NCBI RefSeq assembly: GCF_014843005.1
Contig: NZ_JACYXM010000005.1
Coordinates: forward strand, 124,001-188,000
Direction: 5' to 3'
DNA length: 64,000 nt
DNA from: Rhodanobacter sp. DHG33
GTDB lineage: Bacteria > Pseudomonadota > Gammaproteobacteria > Xanthomonadales > Rhodanobacteraceae
The translations under genes were made by a program, and so were the position numbers. The notes under the pieces were generated by a model. That model made no database searches and was not told the DNA's origin. It saw only the letters and a list, made by a program, of their open reading frames with translations. Positions 1 through 8,527 of the stretch are shown here, piece by piece (position 1 is the first letter of the stretch; each line of letters starts with the position of its first letter).

Positions 1-2
1 TG

Positions 3-956
3 CTGGTCAACGCCAACGACTTCACCATCGAGAACCTCACCATCGAGGACACCAAGGGCGATGCGCTGAAGATCAACCACGGCAAGAACATCACCATCCA
101 CGGCGTGCGTACGCAGTGGACGGGCGGCTCCCAGACCAGCAACGGCCCCTACGGCATCTATCCGGTGAAGACGCAGAACGTGCTGATCGAGGATTCGGAA
201 GCCATCGGCGCCTCCGACTCGGGCATCTACGTAGGCCAGTCCAACAACGTGATCGTGCGCAACAACCGCGCCGAGCAGAACGTGGCCGGCATCGAGATTG
301 AGAACACGGTGAATGCCGACGTGTACGGCAACACCGCCACCAACAACTCCGGCGGCATCCTGGTGTTCAACATGCCCGACCTGCTGATGGAAGGCAGCGG
401 CACGCGCGTGTTCAAGAACCAGGTCATCGCCAACAACCACGACAACTTCGCGGCGAACGGCTCGGCGGTGGCCAGCGTGCCGGCGGGCTCGGGCGTGGTG
501 GTGAACTCCAACCCGAAGGTGGAGATCTTCGACAACGACATCGCCGACAACAAGACGGCGAACATCATCGTCTCCAGCTTCTACTCCACCAACTACGCCA
601 GCAAGACCGGCGTGGCGGCCGGCTACGACCCGTACCCGAAGGGCATCTTCATCTACGGCAACCGCCTCAAGGGCGGCGGCGACTCGCCCAGCGGGCTGGA
701 CTTCAAGACGCTGAAGATCGCGATGTTCGGCATCGGCGGCCACTTCCCCGACGTGCTGTGGGACGGCTACAGCGACCCGAAATTCACCGACAAGACGCTG
801 CCTCCGCAGGACCGCATCTGCATCCAGGACGTCAGCGGCGTGGTCGATGCCGACGGCCCCGACGGCTACAAGCACCCGAATACGGACATGAAGCCGTTCC
901 AGTGCACGATCGACAAGCTGCCGGCGGTGACGCTGAACCCCGAGCCGAAGCTCTGA
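3..956 (+). CDS. Parallel beta-helix repeat protein, 5' end outside window
   Basis: An open frame enters from the left edge (first full codon at 3) and runs 317 codons to a stop at 954-956, so the start and any signal peptide are missing. The visible part has many short Asn/Gly-rich turns (such as NNVIVRNN, NTATNNSGG and FDNDIADN) spaced about 22 residues apart, the pattern of a right-handed parallel beta-helix. It sits 7 bp before a diheme cytochrome lipoprotein of the HNE_0200/SO2930 type. From family knowledge, exported beta-helix proteins (TIGR03805) and that cytochrome family (TIGR03806) regularly occur as adjacent pairs, which supports both calls. The substrate is unknown. The last 100 residues are less repetitive and hold two Cys. 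Confidence 0.85.
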   Translation: MVNANDFTIENLTIEDTKGDALKINHGKNITIHGVRTQWTGGSQTSNGPYGIYPVKTQNVLIEDSEAIGASDSGIYVGQSNNVIVRNNRAEQNVAGIEIENTVNADVYGNTATNNSGGILVFNMPDLLMEGSGTRVFKNQVIANNHDNFAANGSAVASVPAGSGVVVNSNPKVEIFDNDIADNKTANIIVSSFYSTNYASKTGVAAGYDPYPKGIFIYGNRLKGGGDSPSGLDFKTLKIAMFGIGGHFPDVLWDGYSDPKFTDKTLPPQDRICIQDVSGVVDADGPDGYKHPNTDMKPFQCTIDKLPAVTLNPEPKL

Positions 957-963
957 GGGCGCG

Positions 964-2121
964 ATGGTGAAGTCCGCGAAACACGCCGCCGCGCCGCTGG
1001 TGTCGCTCCTGCTGGCCTTGTTGTTGGCCGGCTGCCAGCGCGGCATGCCGCCAGTCGCATTCCACGCCGATGGCCGACCGACCAAGCTCAGCGACTGGCA
1101 CGTGCTCGAATCCAGCGACGGCAAGCTCGAGCTCAACGCCGGCGTGGTGCCGTACGACCTCAACACGCGCCTGTTCACCGACTACGTGCACAAGCTGCGT
1201 ACGGTGTGGATGCCCAAGGGCGTCTCGGCGAAATACGACGCGAAGAACACGTTCGACTTCCCGGTCGGCACCATCATCTCCAAGACCTTCTATTACCCGC
1301 GCGCCGCCGACGGCAAATACAGCGACGTGGCGCGCACGCAGGACTACAGCGGCGACTTCGCCGGACAGGGGCTGCGCCTCGCCAGCGTGCACCTGGTGGA
1401 AACGCGCCTGCTGGTGCGCCGCAAGGAAGGCTGGACGCCCTTCGTCTACGTGTGGAATGCGCAGCAGACCGAAGCCAACCTGGTGCGCACTGGCGACGTG
1501 CAGGCGCTCACTCTCGTCGATGCGCAGGGCCAGCGCGAGGACTTCAACTACGTGGTGCCCGACGAAGGCCAGTGCGTGAACTGCCACGAGGCCGACATGA
1601 TCGGCCGCAGCATCCTGCCGATCGGCCCCAAGGCACGCCACCTCAACCGCGACTACGACTACGGCAGCGGCCGCGAGAACCAGCTGGAACACCTGGTCGG
1701 CGTGGGCTACCTGATGGACATGCCCAAGCTGGCCGACGTGCCCAAGGCCGCCAACTGGCGCGATCCCAGCGCGTCGCTCGATGCGCGCGCACGGGCCTAC
1801 CTCGATATCAACTGCGCGATGTGCCACAACCCGAACGGCGAGGCCAGCGTCACCGGTTTCTCGCTCGGCCCGGACGTGCCGGAAGACCACCATCTCGGCA
1901 TCTGCAAATCGCCCGAGGCGGCCGGACCGGCCACCGGCGGTCGCCTGTTCGACATCGTGCCAGGCAAGCCGGACGAGTCGATCATCATGAACCGCATCGG
2001 CTCCACCCGGCCCGGCGTGATGATGCCGGAGATCGGCCGCAGCACCGTGGATCGCGAGGGCGAGGCGCTGATCCGCGCGTGGATTCTTTCGCTCAAGGGG
2101 AACTGCGACATCGTGCATTGA
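964..2121 (+). CDS. SO2930-family diheme c-type cytochrome lipoprotein
   Basis: A 385-residue protein with a lipoprotein signal ending in LLAGC near residue 23, so it is probably acylated and periplasm-facing. Two CxxCH haem-binding motifs are visible: CVNCH at residues 204-208 and CAMCH at 284-288. The spacing and the long N-terminal part fit the HNE_0200/SO2930 family (TIGR03806). A GAGGG sequence just before the ATG overlaps the upstream stop region, so it is probably translated together with the beta-helix gene. Family members are presumed exported electron carriers or oxidases paired with a beta-helix protein; no reaction is established. A TonB receptor follows 73 bp downstream. Confidence 0.85.
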   Translation: MVKSAKHAAAPLVSLLLALLLAGCQRGMPPVAFHADGRPTKLSDWHVLESSDGKLELNAGVVPYDLNTRLFTDYVHKLRTVWMPKGVSAKYDAKNTFDFPVGTIISKTFYYPRAADGKYSDVARTQDYSGDFAGQGLRLASVHLVETRLLVRRKEGWTPFVYVWNAQQTEANLVRTGDVQALTLVDAQGQREDFNYVVPDEGQCVNCHEADMIGRSILPIGPKARHLNRDYDYGSGRENQLEHLVGVGYLMDMPKLADVPKAANWRDPSASLDARARAYLDINCAMCHNPNGEASVTGFSLGPDVPEDHHLGICKSPEAAGPATGGRLFDIVPGKPDESIIMNRIGSTRPGVMMPEIGRSTVDREGEALIRAWILSLKGNCDIVH

Positions 2122-2194
2122 GCGCAGTCGCAGGGGACGAAAACTTTCGGCGCGGTCTCCGCGCCATGCGTGACCAAGCCTGGGGAGAACGGGT

Positions 2195-4681
2195 ATGACG
2201 ATGCGCCAACGACCACTGTCCGCGGTAGTGCGCCAGATGCTGTACGGCGGCACCGTCCTGCTGCTGTGCACGCCCTTGCCGATACTGGCCGACCAGGCTG
2301 CCGCACCCACGCAGGACACCGCATCCGCGAACTCCAAGTCCGACGCCGACAAGAAGCCCGACACCGACAAGGCCAAACAGCTCGGTGCCGTCACCGTCAC
2401 CGCCCAGAGTCGTGCGCAGGAAGTGCAGGACGTACCGATCGCGCTGCAGATCGTCTCGGCCAAGCAGGTCGACACGCTGGCCGCCACCGATATCAGCAAG
2501 ATCGACATCTTCGTGCCCGGCTTGGTGGTGGGAGCCACCCAGCCCACACAGCCTTCGTTTGAATTGCGCGGCGTGCAGTCCTCGGGCAATTTCGGCATCG
2601 GCGTCGACCAGCCGGTGGGCGTATACATCGACGGCGTCTATGCAGGCAGCACCGGCGGCACGTTGCTGGCCTTCAACGATCTCAAGCGCATCGAGGTGCT
2701 GAAAGGCCCGCAGGGCACTCTGTTCGGCCGCAACGCGGCAGGCGGTGCCATTTCCATCGTCACCAACGAGCCCAGCGACCATTTCGAGGCCGAGGGCAAG
2801 CTGCGTATCGGCAACTACGGCGAGCGCTACGGCGACGCGCTGGTCAACATCCCGCTCAACCAGGACATGGCGCTGCGGGTCAGCGTGATGGACAACCAGA
2901 GCGACGGCTGGGTGAAGGATGCCGCCACCGGCAAACACTACGGTGTCAACGACGACTGGGGCACGCGCTCGGTGTTCCGCTGGAACCTCACGCCGGATAC
3001 CCGCGTGCTGCTGTCCTGGGACCACGAACAGCTCAAGCAACCGCCGCATCCGGCGTTCGGGCTGATCCCGCTCTCGAACGACACCAACCAGCGCGCGCCC
3101 TTCCCGGCCGACCCGGCCACTTTCCTCAATCCATTGCACACTCCGCTCTACAACGATGCAGTGAACGCGATCGAGAAGCGGCGTTTCGATGGCAGCACGC
3201 TCACCATCGACCACAACTTCGGTTGGGGCAGCCTCACCTCCACTACTGCCTGGCGCAATTTCGACACGGTGAATCTGGGCGACTACGACGGCACCAACCA
3301 CATCGTCGACTACCTCGAAACCGGCAACTACGAGCACAACAACAGCTGGTACCAGGAGTTCAAGCTGAGCGGCAACACCGACCTGATCGACTGGGTGGCC
3401 GGCACCAGCTGGTACAGCGAGCAGGGACGCCAGACCAGCGAGGCCGGCGTCACCACCGACAGCCTCGACACCCTGGCGCAGAACGTAATGGGCGTGGGCA
3501 CTCCGCTCACCGACATCAGCGAGGGGCTGGCCGCGATGGGGCTACCCTATACCTTGCTCGGCGACATGTGGCGCGAGCGCATCATGAACGACGAGAACTA
3601 CAAGTCGTGGGCGGTATACGGCGATGTGATCTGGCACCTCAGCGATAGCCTCAACCTCACCACCGGCGTGCGCTTCACCCACGACCAGAAAAGCTTCAGC
3701 TGGTACAACCCGCCGCGCGACGCGCCGCAGTTCGATGCCACCGTACTGGCGCTGAACAACGCCGGCATCACCGCGATGCTTCCGCCCGATGCGCAATACG
3801 CGCTGGCCGCATTCGGTCAGAACGTCATCTTTACCCAGGGCACCGGTTCGCCGGTGGGCGTGCTGGTGAATGCCAACCGCAGTTGGACCGACGTCAGCCC
3901 GCGTGCGGTACTCGACTACAAGTTCACGCCGAACATCATGGGCTACGTCTCGGTGGCCAAGGGTTACCAGGCCGGCGGCTTCGGCTTCCAGCAGTTCAAT
4001 TCGACCTATGCGCCCGAGACGGTGTGGAACTACGAAGCGGGGGTCAAGACGCTGTTTCCGGCAGCGAACCTGTTGCTCAACGGATCGATCTACCACTATC
4101 GGTATCTCAATCAGCAGAGCCTGATCCTGTTCACCGACACCACCATCCCGCACTATGGCATCAGCAGCAGCAACGAACAGGCCAGCGGCGCGGAACTCGA
4201 GTTGCAGTGGCAGCCGACCGACGCACTGCAGATCGGCTTCAATGCCGCCTACATCGACCAGACCTACCTCAACACCGTGCAGAACGACATCGACGTCAGC
4301 AACCAGCCCACCGGCACGCCGAAGTATTCCTATACGGCGCACGCCAGCTATACATGGCGCGACGTGGCCAACGGCGACGTGAGCTTCGACTGGACCTATG
4401 GCTACCGCTCCAGAACCCGCTGCAACAGCGGCTCGCAGCAGCAAGGCACCTGCCAGATGAGTCCCAATTTCTCCGTGGGCACCGCGCAGAACCGCACCGA
4501 CGTACGGCTGGGCTGGGACGCCGCACATGACCGCTGGGGCGTGGCCGTGTTCGCCAGCAACCTGTTCAACCATCGCTACGTATACGGCGTGGACAACACC
4601 GCGGGGCAAGTGTTCGGCACGCCCTACGCCAACATCATGCCGCCGCGCACCTGGGGCATGGAACTGCACGCGAGGTGGTGA
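2195..4681 (+). CDS. TonB-dependent outer-membrane receptor
   Basis: An 828-residue protein with a hydrophobic signal region (residues about 15-32), a Lys/Asp-rich linker and a TonB-box-like GAVTVTAQ at about 64-71. A plug domain follows at about 76-190, with RIEVLKGPQGTLFGRNA typical of the family, then a beta-barrel that ends in an aromatic residue (ARW). A GGGGAG ribosome site lies 7 bases before the ATG. The receptor should import a scarce substrate using TonB energy. Its place between an exported cytochrome pair and a cytoplasmic aldehyde dehydrogenase suggests an organic substrate rather than only iron, but this is inference. Its stop overlaps the start region of the next gene. Confidence 0.93.
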   Translation: MTMRQRPLSAVVRQMLYGGTVLLLCTPLPILADQAAAPTQDTASANSKSDADKKPDTDKAKQLGAVTVTAQSRAQEVQDVPIALQIVSAKQVDTLAATDISKIDIFVPGLVVGATQPTQPSFELRGVQSSGNFGIGVDQPVGVYIDGVYAGSTGGTLLAFNDLKRIEVLKGPQGTLFGRNAAGGAISIVTNEPSDHFEAEGKLRIGNYGERYGDALVNIPLNQDMALRVSVMDNQSDGWVKDAATGKHYGVNDDWGTRSVFRWNLTPDTRVLLSWDHEQLKQPPHPAFGLIPLSNDTNQRAPFPADPATFLNPLHTPLYNDAVNAIEKRRFDGSTLTIDHNFGWGSLTSTTAWRNFDTVNLGDYDGTNHIVDYLETGNYEHNNSWYQEFKLSGNTDLIDWVAGTSWYSEQGRQTSEAGVTTDSLDTLAQNVMGVGTPLTDISEGLAAMGLPYTLLGDMWRERIMNDENYKSWAVYGDVIWHLSDSLNLTTGVRFTHDQKSFSWYNPPRDAPQFDATVLALNNAGITAMLPPDAQYALAAFGQNVIFTQGTGSPVGVLVNANRSWTDVSPRAVLDYKFTPNIMGYVSVAKGYQAGGFGFQQFNSTYAPETVWNYEAGVKTLFPAANLLLNGSIYHYRYLNQQSLILFTDTTIPHYGISSSNEQASGAELELQWQPTDALQIGFNAAYIDQTYLNTVQNDIDVSNQPTGTPKYSYTAHASYTWRDVANGDVSFDWTYGYRSRTRCNSGSQQQGTCQMSPNFSVGTAQNRTDVRLGWDAAHDRWGVAVFASNLFNHRYVYGVDNTAGQVFGTPYANIMPPRTWGMELHARW

Positions 4682-4683
4682 CC

Positions 4684-6084
4684 ATGCCTGATCTCGCCGC
4701 CGCCCTGCAGCACATGCGTGAGGCCCAGTCCTGCGATCTCTCGCCGGACTGGCGGACGCGCGCGGAGCGCCTGCGCGCACTGGAACGCCTTCTGCAAACG
4801 CACCGCGACGGCATCGCCGCCGCGATCCACGCCGATTTCGGCAACCGCCCGACGGAAGAAACCGAGCTGCTGGAAATCTTTCCCAGCCTCTCGGCCGTGC
4901 GCCACGCCCTGCGCCACGGCAAGCGCTGGATGCGGCCGAAGCGCCGCTTCGCCGACCTGCTGTTCCTGCCCGCACGCACCGAGCTGCATCCGCAGCCGCT
5001 GGGCGTGGTGGGCATCATCGTGCCGTGGAACTACCCGCTGTATCTCGCGGTGGGGCCGCTGGTGGATGCGCTGGCCGCCGGCAACCGCGTGATGCTGAAG
5101 ATGAGCGAATACACGCCGCGCCTCTCCGCCTTGTTCGCCGAACTCGTCACCAAATACTTCCGCAACGACGAAGTGCAGGTCATCAACGGCGACGCCACCG
5201 TGGGCCAGGCCTTCTCCGCGCTGCCGTTCGACCATCTGCTGTTCACCGGCTCCACCGCCGTGGGCCACCACGTGATGCGCGCAGCAGCCGCCAACCTCAC
5301 CCCGGTGACGCTGGAACTGGGCGGCAAATCGCCCGCGATCCTCGGCCCCGGCGCGCGCATGGAGCAGGCGGCGGAACGCATCCTGTTCGGCAAGCTGGTC
5401 AACGCAGGACAAACCTGCATCGCGCCCGACTACGTGCTGCTGCCGCGCGCGCAAATGGCGGAATTCATCGCCGCCGCGCGTGCGGCGGTGACGCGCCTGT
5501 ACCCCGACCTCGCGCGCAACCCGCAATACGCCAGCATCGCGACCGAGCGCCACTACGGGCGGCTGTCCGCGCTGCGCGACGACGCAAAAGCCGCCGGCGC
5601 TTCGATCGAACCGCTGAGCGACGCCGCACCCGACGCCGCGCGACGCCTGTTGCCGCCCGTGCTGCTTGCGAACGTGCGCGACGACATGACCGTGATGCAA
5701 GAAGAAATCTTCGGCCCGCTGCTACCGCTGCTGCCGTACGACACGCTGGACGAAGCCATCGCCTACGTGGGTGCGCGCGCGCACCCGCTGGCGCTGTACC
5801 TGTTCGAGACGGACTCGTCCCTCATCGACCGCGTGCTTGCCCGCACCCACGCCGGCGGCGTCACCGTCAACGACACGCTCTACCACATCGCCCAGCACGA
5901 GCTGCCGTTCGGCGGCGTCGGCGCTTCGGGCATGGGCGGCTACCACGGCGAAGCCGGGTTCCGCACTTTCTCGCACATGAAACCCGTGTTCCGCCAGGCA
6001 CGCTGGAATGGCGCTGGCCTGCTCAACCCGCCCTACGGCAAGCGCTTTCGGCAGATGCTGGGGTTGATGCTCAAGCGTGGTTGA
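4684..6084 (+). CDS. calB: Aldehyde dehydrogenase, coniferyl-aldehyde dehydrogenase type
   Basis: A 466-residue NAD(P)-dependent aldehyde dehydrogenase. The catalytic Cys245 lies in AGQTC, the general base Glu211 in LELGGKSP, Asn116 in PWNYP, and a FTGST cofactor loop is at 187-191. The length and the C-terminal GYHGEAGFRTFSH segment fit the coniferyl aldehyde dehydrogenase branch, which oxidises coniferyl and other hydrophobic aldehydes to acids. I chose the ATG at 4684 because GAGGTG sits 6 bases upstream; GTG codons at 4675 and 4678 are alternatives that would overlap the receptor stop. It is probably co-transcribed with the receptor. The exact aldehyde is not shown by sequence, so the gene symbol is tentative. 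Confidence 0.85.
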   Translation: MPDLAAALQHMREAQSCDLSPDWRTRAERLRALERLLQTHRDGIAAAIHADFGNRPTEETELLEIFPSLSAVRHALRHGKRWMRPKRRFADLLFLPARTELHPQPLGVVGIIVPWNYPLYLAVGPLVDALAAGNRVMLKMSEYTPRLSALFAELVTKYFRNDEVQVINGDATVGQAFSALPFDHLLFTGSTAVGHHVMRAAAANLTPVTLELGGKSPAILGPGARMEQAAERILFGKLVNAGQTCIAPDYVLLPRAQMAEFIAAARAAVTRLYPDLARNPQYASIATERHYGRLSALRDDAKAAGASIEPLSDAAPDAARRLLPPVLLANVRDDMTVMQEEIFGPLLPLLPYDTLDEAIAYVGARAHPLALYLFETDSSLIDRVLARTHAGGVTVNDTLYHIAQHELPFGGVGASGMGGYHGEAGFRTFSHMKPVFRQARWNGAGLLNPPYGKRFRQMLGLMLKRG

Positions 6085-6203
6085 TGGCTCCGACGCGTTG
6101 GTGGCTAGCAGCACCAAGACGCCGCATGGCCTGTTCTGCCCGGGCATAACGCTCTGCCATTTGCTTTCGCGGCATGTCTGTCGGGCCGTGTAAAGTCGCT
6201 CGC

Positions 6204-6422
6204 ATGTCCAGCATCACGCTTGAGTCGACCATCACCTGTCCCGAATGCGGCACGGCCAAGCGAGAGGTCATGCCCACCGACGCGTGCCAGTGGTTCTACG
6301 AATGCGAGTCCTGCCATGCGCTGCTCCGGCCGTTGCCGGGAGACTGCTGCGTGTTCTGTTCCTACGGCACGGTCAAGTGTCCGCCGATCCAGCAAGGCAG
6401 CGGCTGCTGCAGCGGCACCTGA
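6204..6422 (+). CDS. Small GDCCVxC-domain protein
   Basis: A 72-residue protein with 11 cysteines: CPEC at 12-15, C28, CESC at 34-37, the signature GDCCVFC at 46-52, C59, and CC at 68-69. This matches the short GDCCVxC family, which NCBI describes as containing both Cys and selenocysteine members. Here every position is Cys and the frame has no internal stop. The pattern suggests a metal-binding or redox protein, but no function is known. The start at 6204 begins MSSITLES; an upstream in-frame ATG at 6174 is less likely because the conserved region begins with the first CxxC. It is followed at once by a strong terminator. Confidence 0.8.
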   Translation: MSSITLESTITCPECGTAKREVMPTDACQWFYECESCHALLRPLPGDCCVFCSYGTVKCPPIQQGSGCCSGT

Positions 6423-6424
6423 CA

Positions 6425-6456
6425 AAAAAGCCTCCCCGCGAACGGGGAGGCTTTTG
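6425..6456. terminator. Bidirectional intrinsic terminator
   Basis: A perfect GC-rich inverted repeat (GCCTCCCCG at 6431-6439, loop CGAA, CGGGGAGGC at 6444-6452) is flanked by six A on the left and four T on the right. It can end transcripts from both sides and lies between the convergent GDCCVxC gene and the FadL-type porin gene. Confidence 0.93.
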
Positions 6457-6480
6457 AGAGTGTTCCTTTCGCCGAAGCGA

Positions 6481-7983
6481 TCAGAACTTGTACTGCGCCG
6501 ACAGGCTCAGCAGGTTGCCGTAGTCGTCGAAGCTGCCGGTGAGGATGTCGCCGGTGGCATCGACCGCGCCGTTCACGCCCGCGTGGGAGACGAAGATGTG
6601 CGCGTAGGCCGCATTGATCTGGAAGTTGTCGGTGGCCTTGTAGCCGATGCCGAAGGTGACCATGTGGCGCGCCGCGTCAGGCACGCGCGGATCGCGGTTG
6701 CCGGCATCCATCGGCGCCTGGTCGATAGCCACGCCCGCACGCAGGGTCAGCTTGTCGGTGGCGTAGTACTCGCCGCCCACCGAGACGTAGTAGGTGTTGC
6801 GCCAGTTGAACGGCAGCGTGGTGGCCGGTTGCGTCGGGTTGGCGTAGTTCACCGTGAGGCTGCGCATCACGCTCCACTGCGTCCACGACACGTCCGCACC
6901 GATGCCGAACTGCGACTCCTGGTGCCAGTAGCTGAAGGTTGCCGTGGCCGGGTTGGTCAGGCGGGCCGTGCCGTTGGTGTGCTGGAACGCCGGGATGCTG
7001 CCCGACAGCTGCGGGTTCTGCAGCAGCAGATCGTAGCCCGGCGTGGTGGTGAAGTTGGCGGTGCCGTCGATGTCGTGCGTGATGCGCGAACGGTAGTCCA
7101 GCGCCACGCGATCGTTCGCGGTCGGCTTCCAGTAGGTGCCGATCTGCCAGCCCCAGGCCCAGTTGTTGCCCTGCACGTTGGCGTAGCCGTCCGAACCCTG
7201 CGGGGTCAACGCGGCCACGCCCGAGGCGGCGGCCTGCGCCTGCGCGGCGGCGGCCTGGGCCATGGCGGCGGCCTGCGTCGGCGAGATCTGCCCGGCCGCG
7301 GCGGCGGCCTGGATCTGCGCGATGGCCGCGGCGGCCTTCTCGCCGATGCCCTGCTGGATGCCCAGGCCCACGGCGTTGAAGTTGATCGCGTTGGTCAGCT
7401 GCGCATTGGTGCGCTCGGCGATGGCGCTGGCGCCGATGCTCCACTCGTCGTTGATCTTGAACGAGGCGGACAGCGTGGTGTCGTACGAGCGCAGCAGGGT
7501 CTTGATGGCGTCGTAGCGGCCCACCCAGTTGCTGTCGTATTCGGTCTGGAAACCGTAGGGCACGTCGAAGGCGATGCCGAGGTTCACGCGGTCGCTCACC
7601 TTGGTGGCGATCGACAGCGCAGGCACCGGCAGCGTGGTGCCGGCGTCGCCGCCGTTGCCGCCGCTGATCGGGCGGCCCAGCGCGTCGGTGGCCGTGCCGC
7701 TGAACTTGGCGCTGAAGTTGACCGCGGTGATGTCGGCCTGCACGTAGGTGCCGTCGAAGTCGCTCATTGCCGCCGGGTTGTTTTCGACCACCGACAGATC
7801 GCCGCCGGCCGTGGCGGAACCCGCATAGGCGCGGCCCATTCCCTGTGCGCTGTTCTCATGCAACTGGAAGGCGCTGGCATGGGCCATGCCCGGCGCGACC
7901 AGGGCGCCCGCGACGGCCAGGCTGAGCGCGGCGAGCGTCAGCGGACGGGAGGCACTCGAAAGGGAACGGAGAGACTTGTGCAT
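6481..7983 (-). CDS. FadL/OmpP1/TodX-family outer-membrane transport protein
   Basis: A 500-residue porin with a signal peptide (residues 1-36, cleaved near AHASA), after which the mature N-terminus reads AFQLHENSAQGMGRAYAG. That is the N-terminal plug signature of the FadL family, which takes up long-chain fatty acids or hydrophobic aromatics. The NNPAAM motif at 67-72 is also typical, and the C-terminus SAQYKF ends in Phe as expected for a beta-barrel. An unusual Ala/Gln-rich stretch lies at about 217-258. I chose the ATG at 7983, with GGAG 7 bases upstream, over the adjacent GTG at 7986. It appears monocistronic, with a terminator directly downstream. Confidence 0.93.
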   Translation of the reverse strand: MHKSLRSLSSASRPLTLAALSLAVAGALVAPGMAHASAFQLHENSAQGMGRAYAGSATAGGDLSVVENNPAAMSDFDGTYVQADITAVNFSAKFSGTATDALGRPISGGNGGDAGTTLPVPALSIATKVSDRVNLGIAFDVPYGFQTEYDSNWVGRYDAIKTLLRSYDTTLSASFKINDEWSIGASAIAERTNAQLTNAINFNAVGLGIQQGIGEKAAAAIAQIQAAAAAGQISPTQAAAMAQAAAAQAQAAASGVAALTPQGSDGYANVQGNNWAWGWQIGTYWKPTANDRVALDYRSRITHDIDGTANFTTTPGYDLLLQNPQLSGSIPAFQHTNGTARLTNPATATFSYWHQESQFGIGADVSWTQWSVMRSLTVNYANPTQPATTLPFNWRNTYYVSVGGEYYATDKLTLRAGVAIDQAPMDAGNRDPRVPDAARHMVTFGIGYKATDNFQINAAYAHIFVSHAGVNGAVDATGDILTGSFDDYGNLLSLSAQYKF

Positions 7984-8168
7984 CACGGGCTCCTGCTTTG
8001 CTTATAGGTGTTGGGCGATTCGCATGCGGACAGGTTCCACACGAAATTCATACGGGCGTTTAACATCCCTGCGCGGCACTGTGCCCGCTCGTTCCGGGGC
8101 TTGCAAGTGCTGGCGCAGCAATCGCAGCGATAATCCGCGCCCTCGCCGCCGCGAATCAGGAGACCGCC

Positions 8169-8462
8169 ATGCAGTGCTACATCTACGCCAGCCGCCGCAA
8201 GCCCGACACCTATCTATGGCTGGCTAAACGCGACGGTTTCGGCGTCTTGCCCGAATCGTTGCGCAGCATGCTGGGCGACCTGCGCTTCGCCATGGAACTG
8301 CAGCTGGACCCGCAGCGCCGCCTGCCGCGCGAAGACGCCGCCCAGGTACTGGCGCACCTGGGCGAACAGGGCTGGCATCTGCAGCTGCCGCCGGAGAGCG
8401 CGCTGACCGGCGCCAACCATCCGGCCTACGGCGCGCCCCTGCGCGGCACGCAGCAGGATTGA
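8169..8462 (+). CDS. YcgL domain-containing protein
   Basis: A 97-residue protein starting MQCYIYAS, with YLWLAKRD at about 17-24 and LPESLRSMLG following, which is the YcgL domain found almost only in gammaproteobacteria. A CAGGAG ribosome site lies 6 bases before the ATG. The family has a known fold, but its molecular role is not settled. It is 65 bp upstream of the ankyrin gene on the same strand; whether the two share a promoter cannot be told. The presence of this gene helps place the organism. Confidence 0.9.
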   Translation: MQCYIYASRRKPDTYLWLAKRDGFGVLPESLRSMLGDLRFAMELQLDPQRRLPREDAAQVLAHLGEQGWHLQLPPESALTGANHPAYGAPLRGTQQD

Positions 8463-8527
8463 ACCTGCGGTTTCCGCGTTAACGCGAGGTTACCGTCTGC
8501 CTTCATCACGATTCCTATACTGTGACG

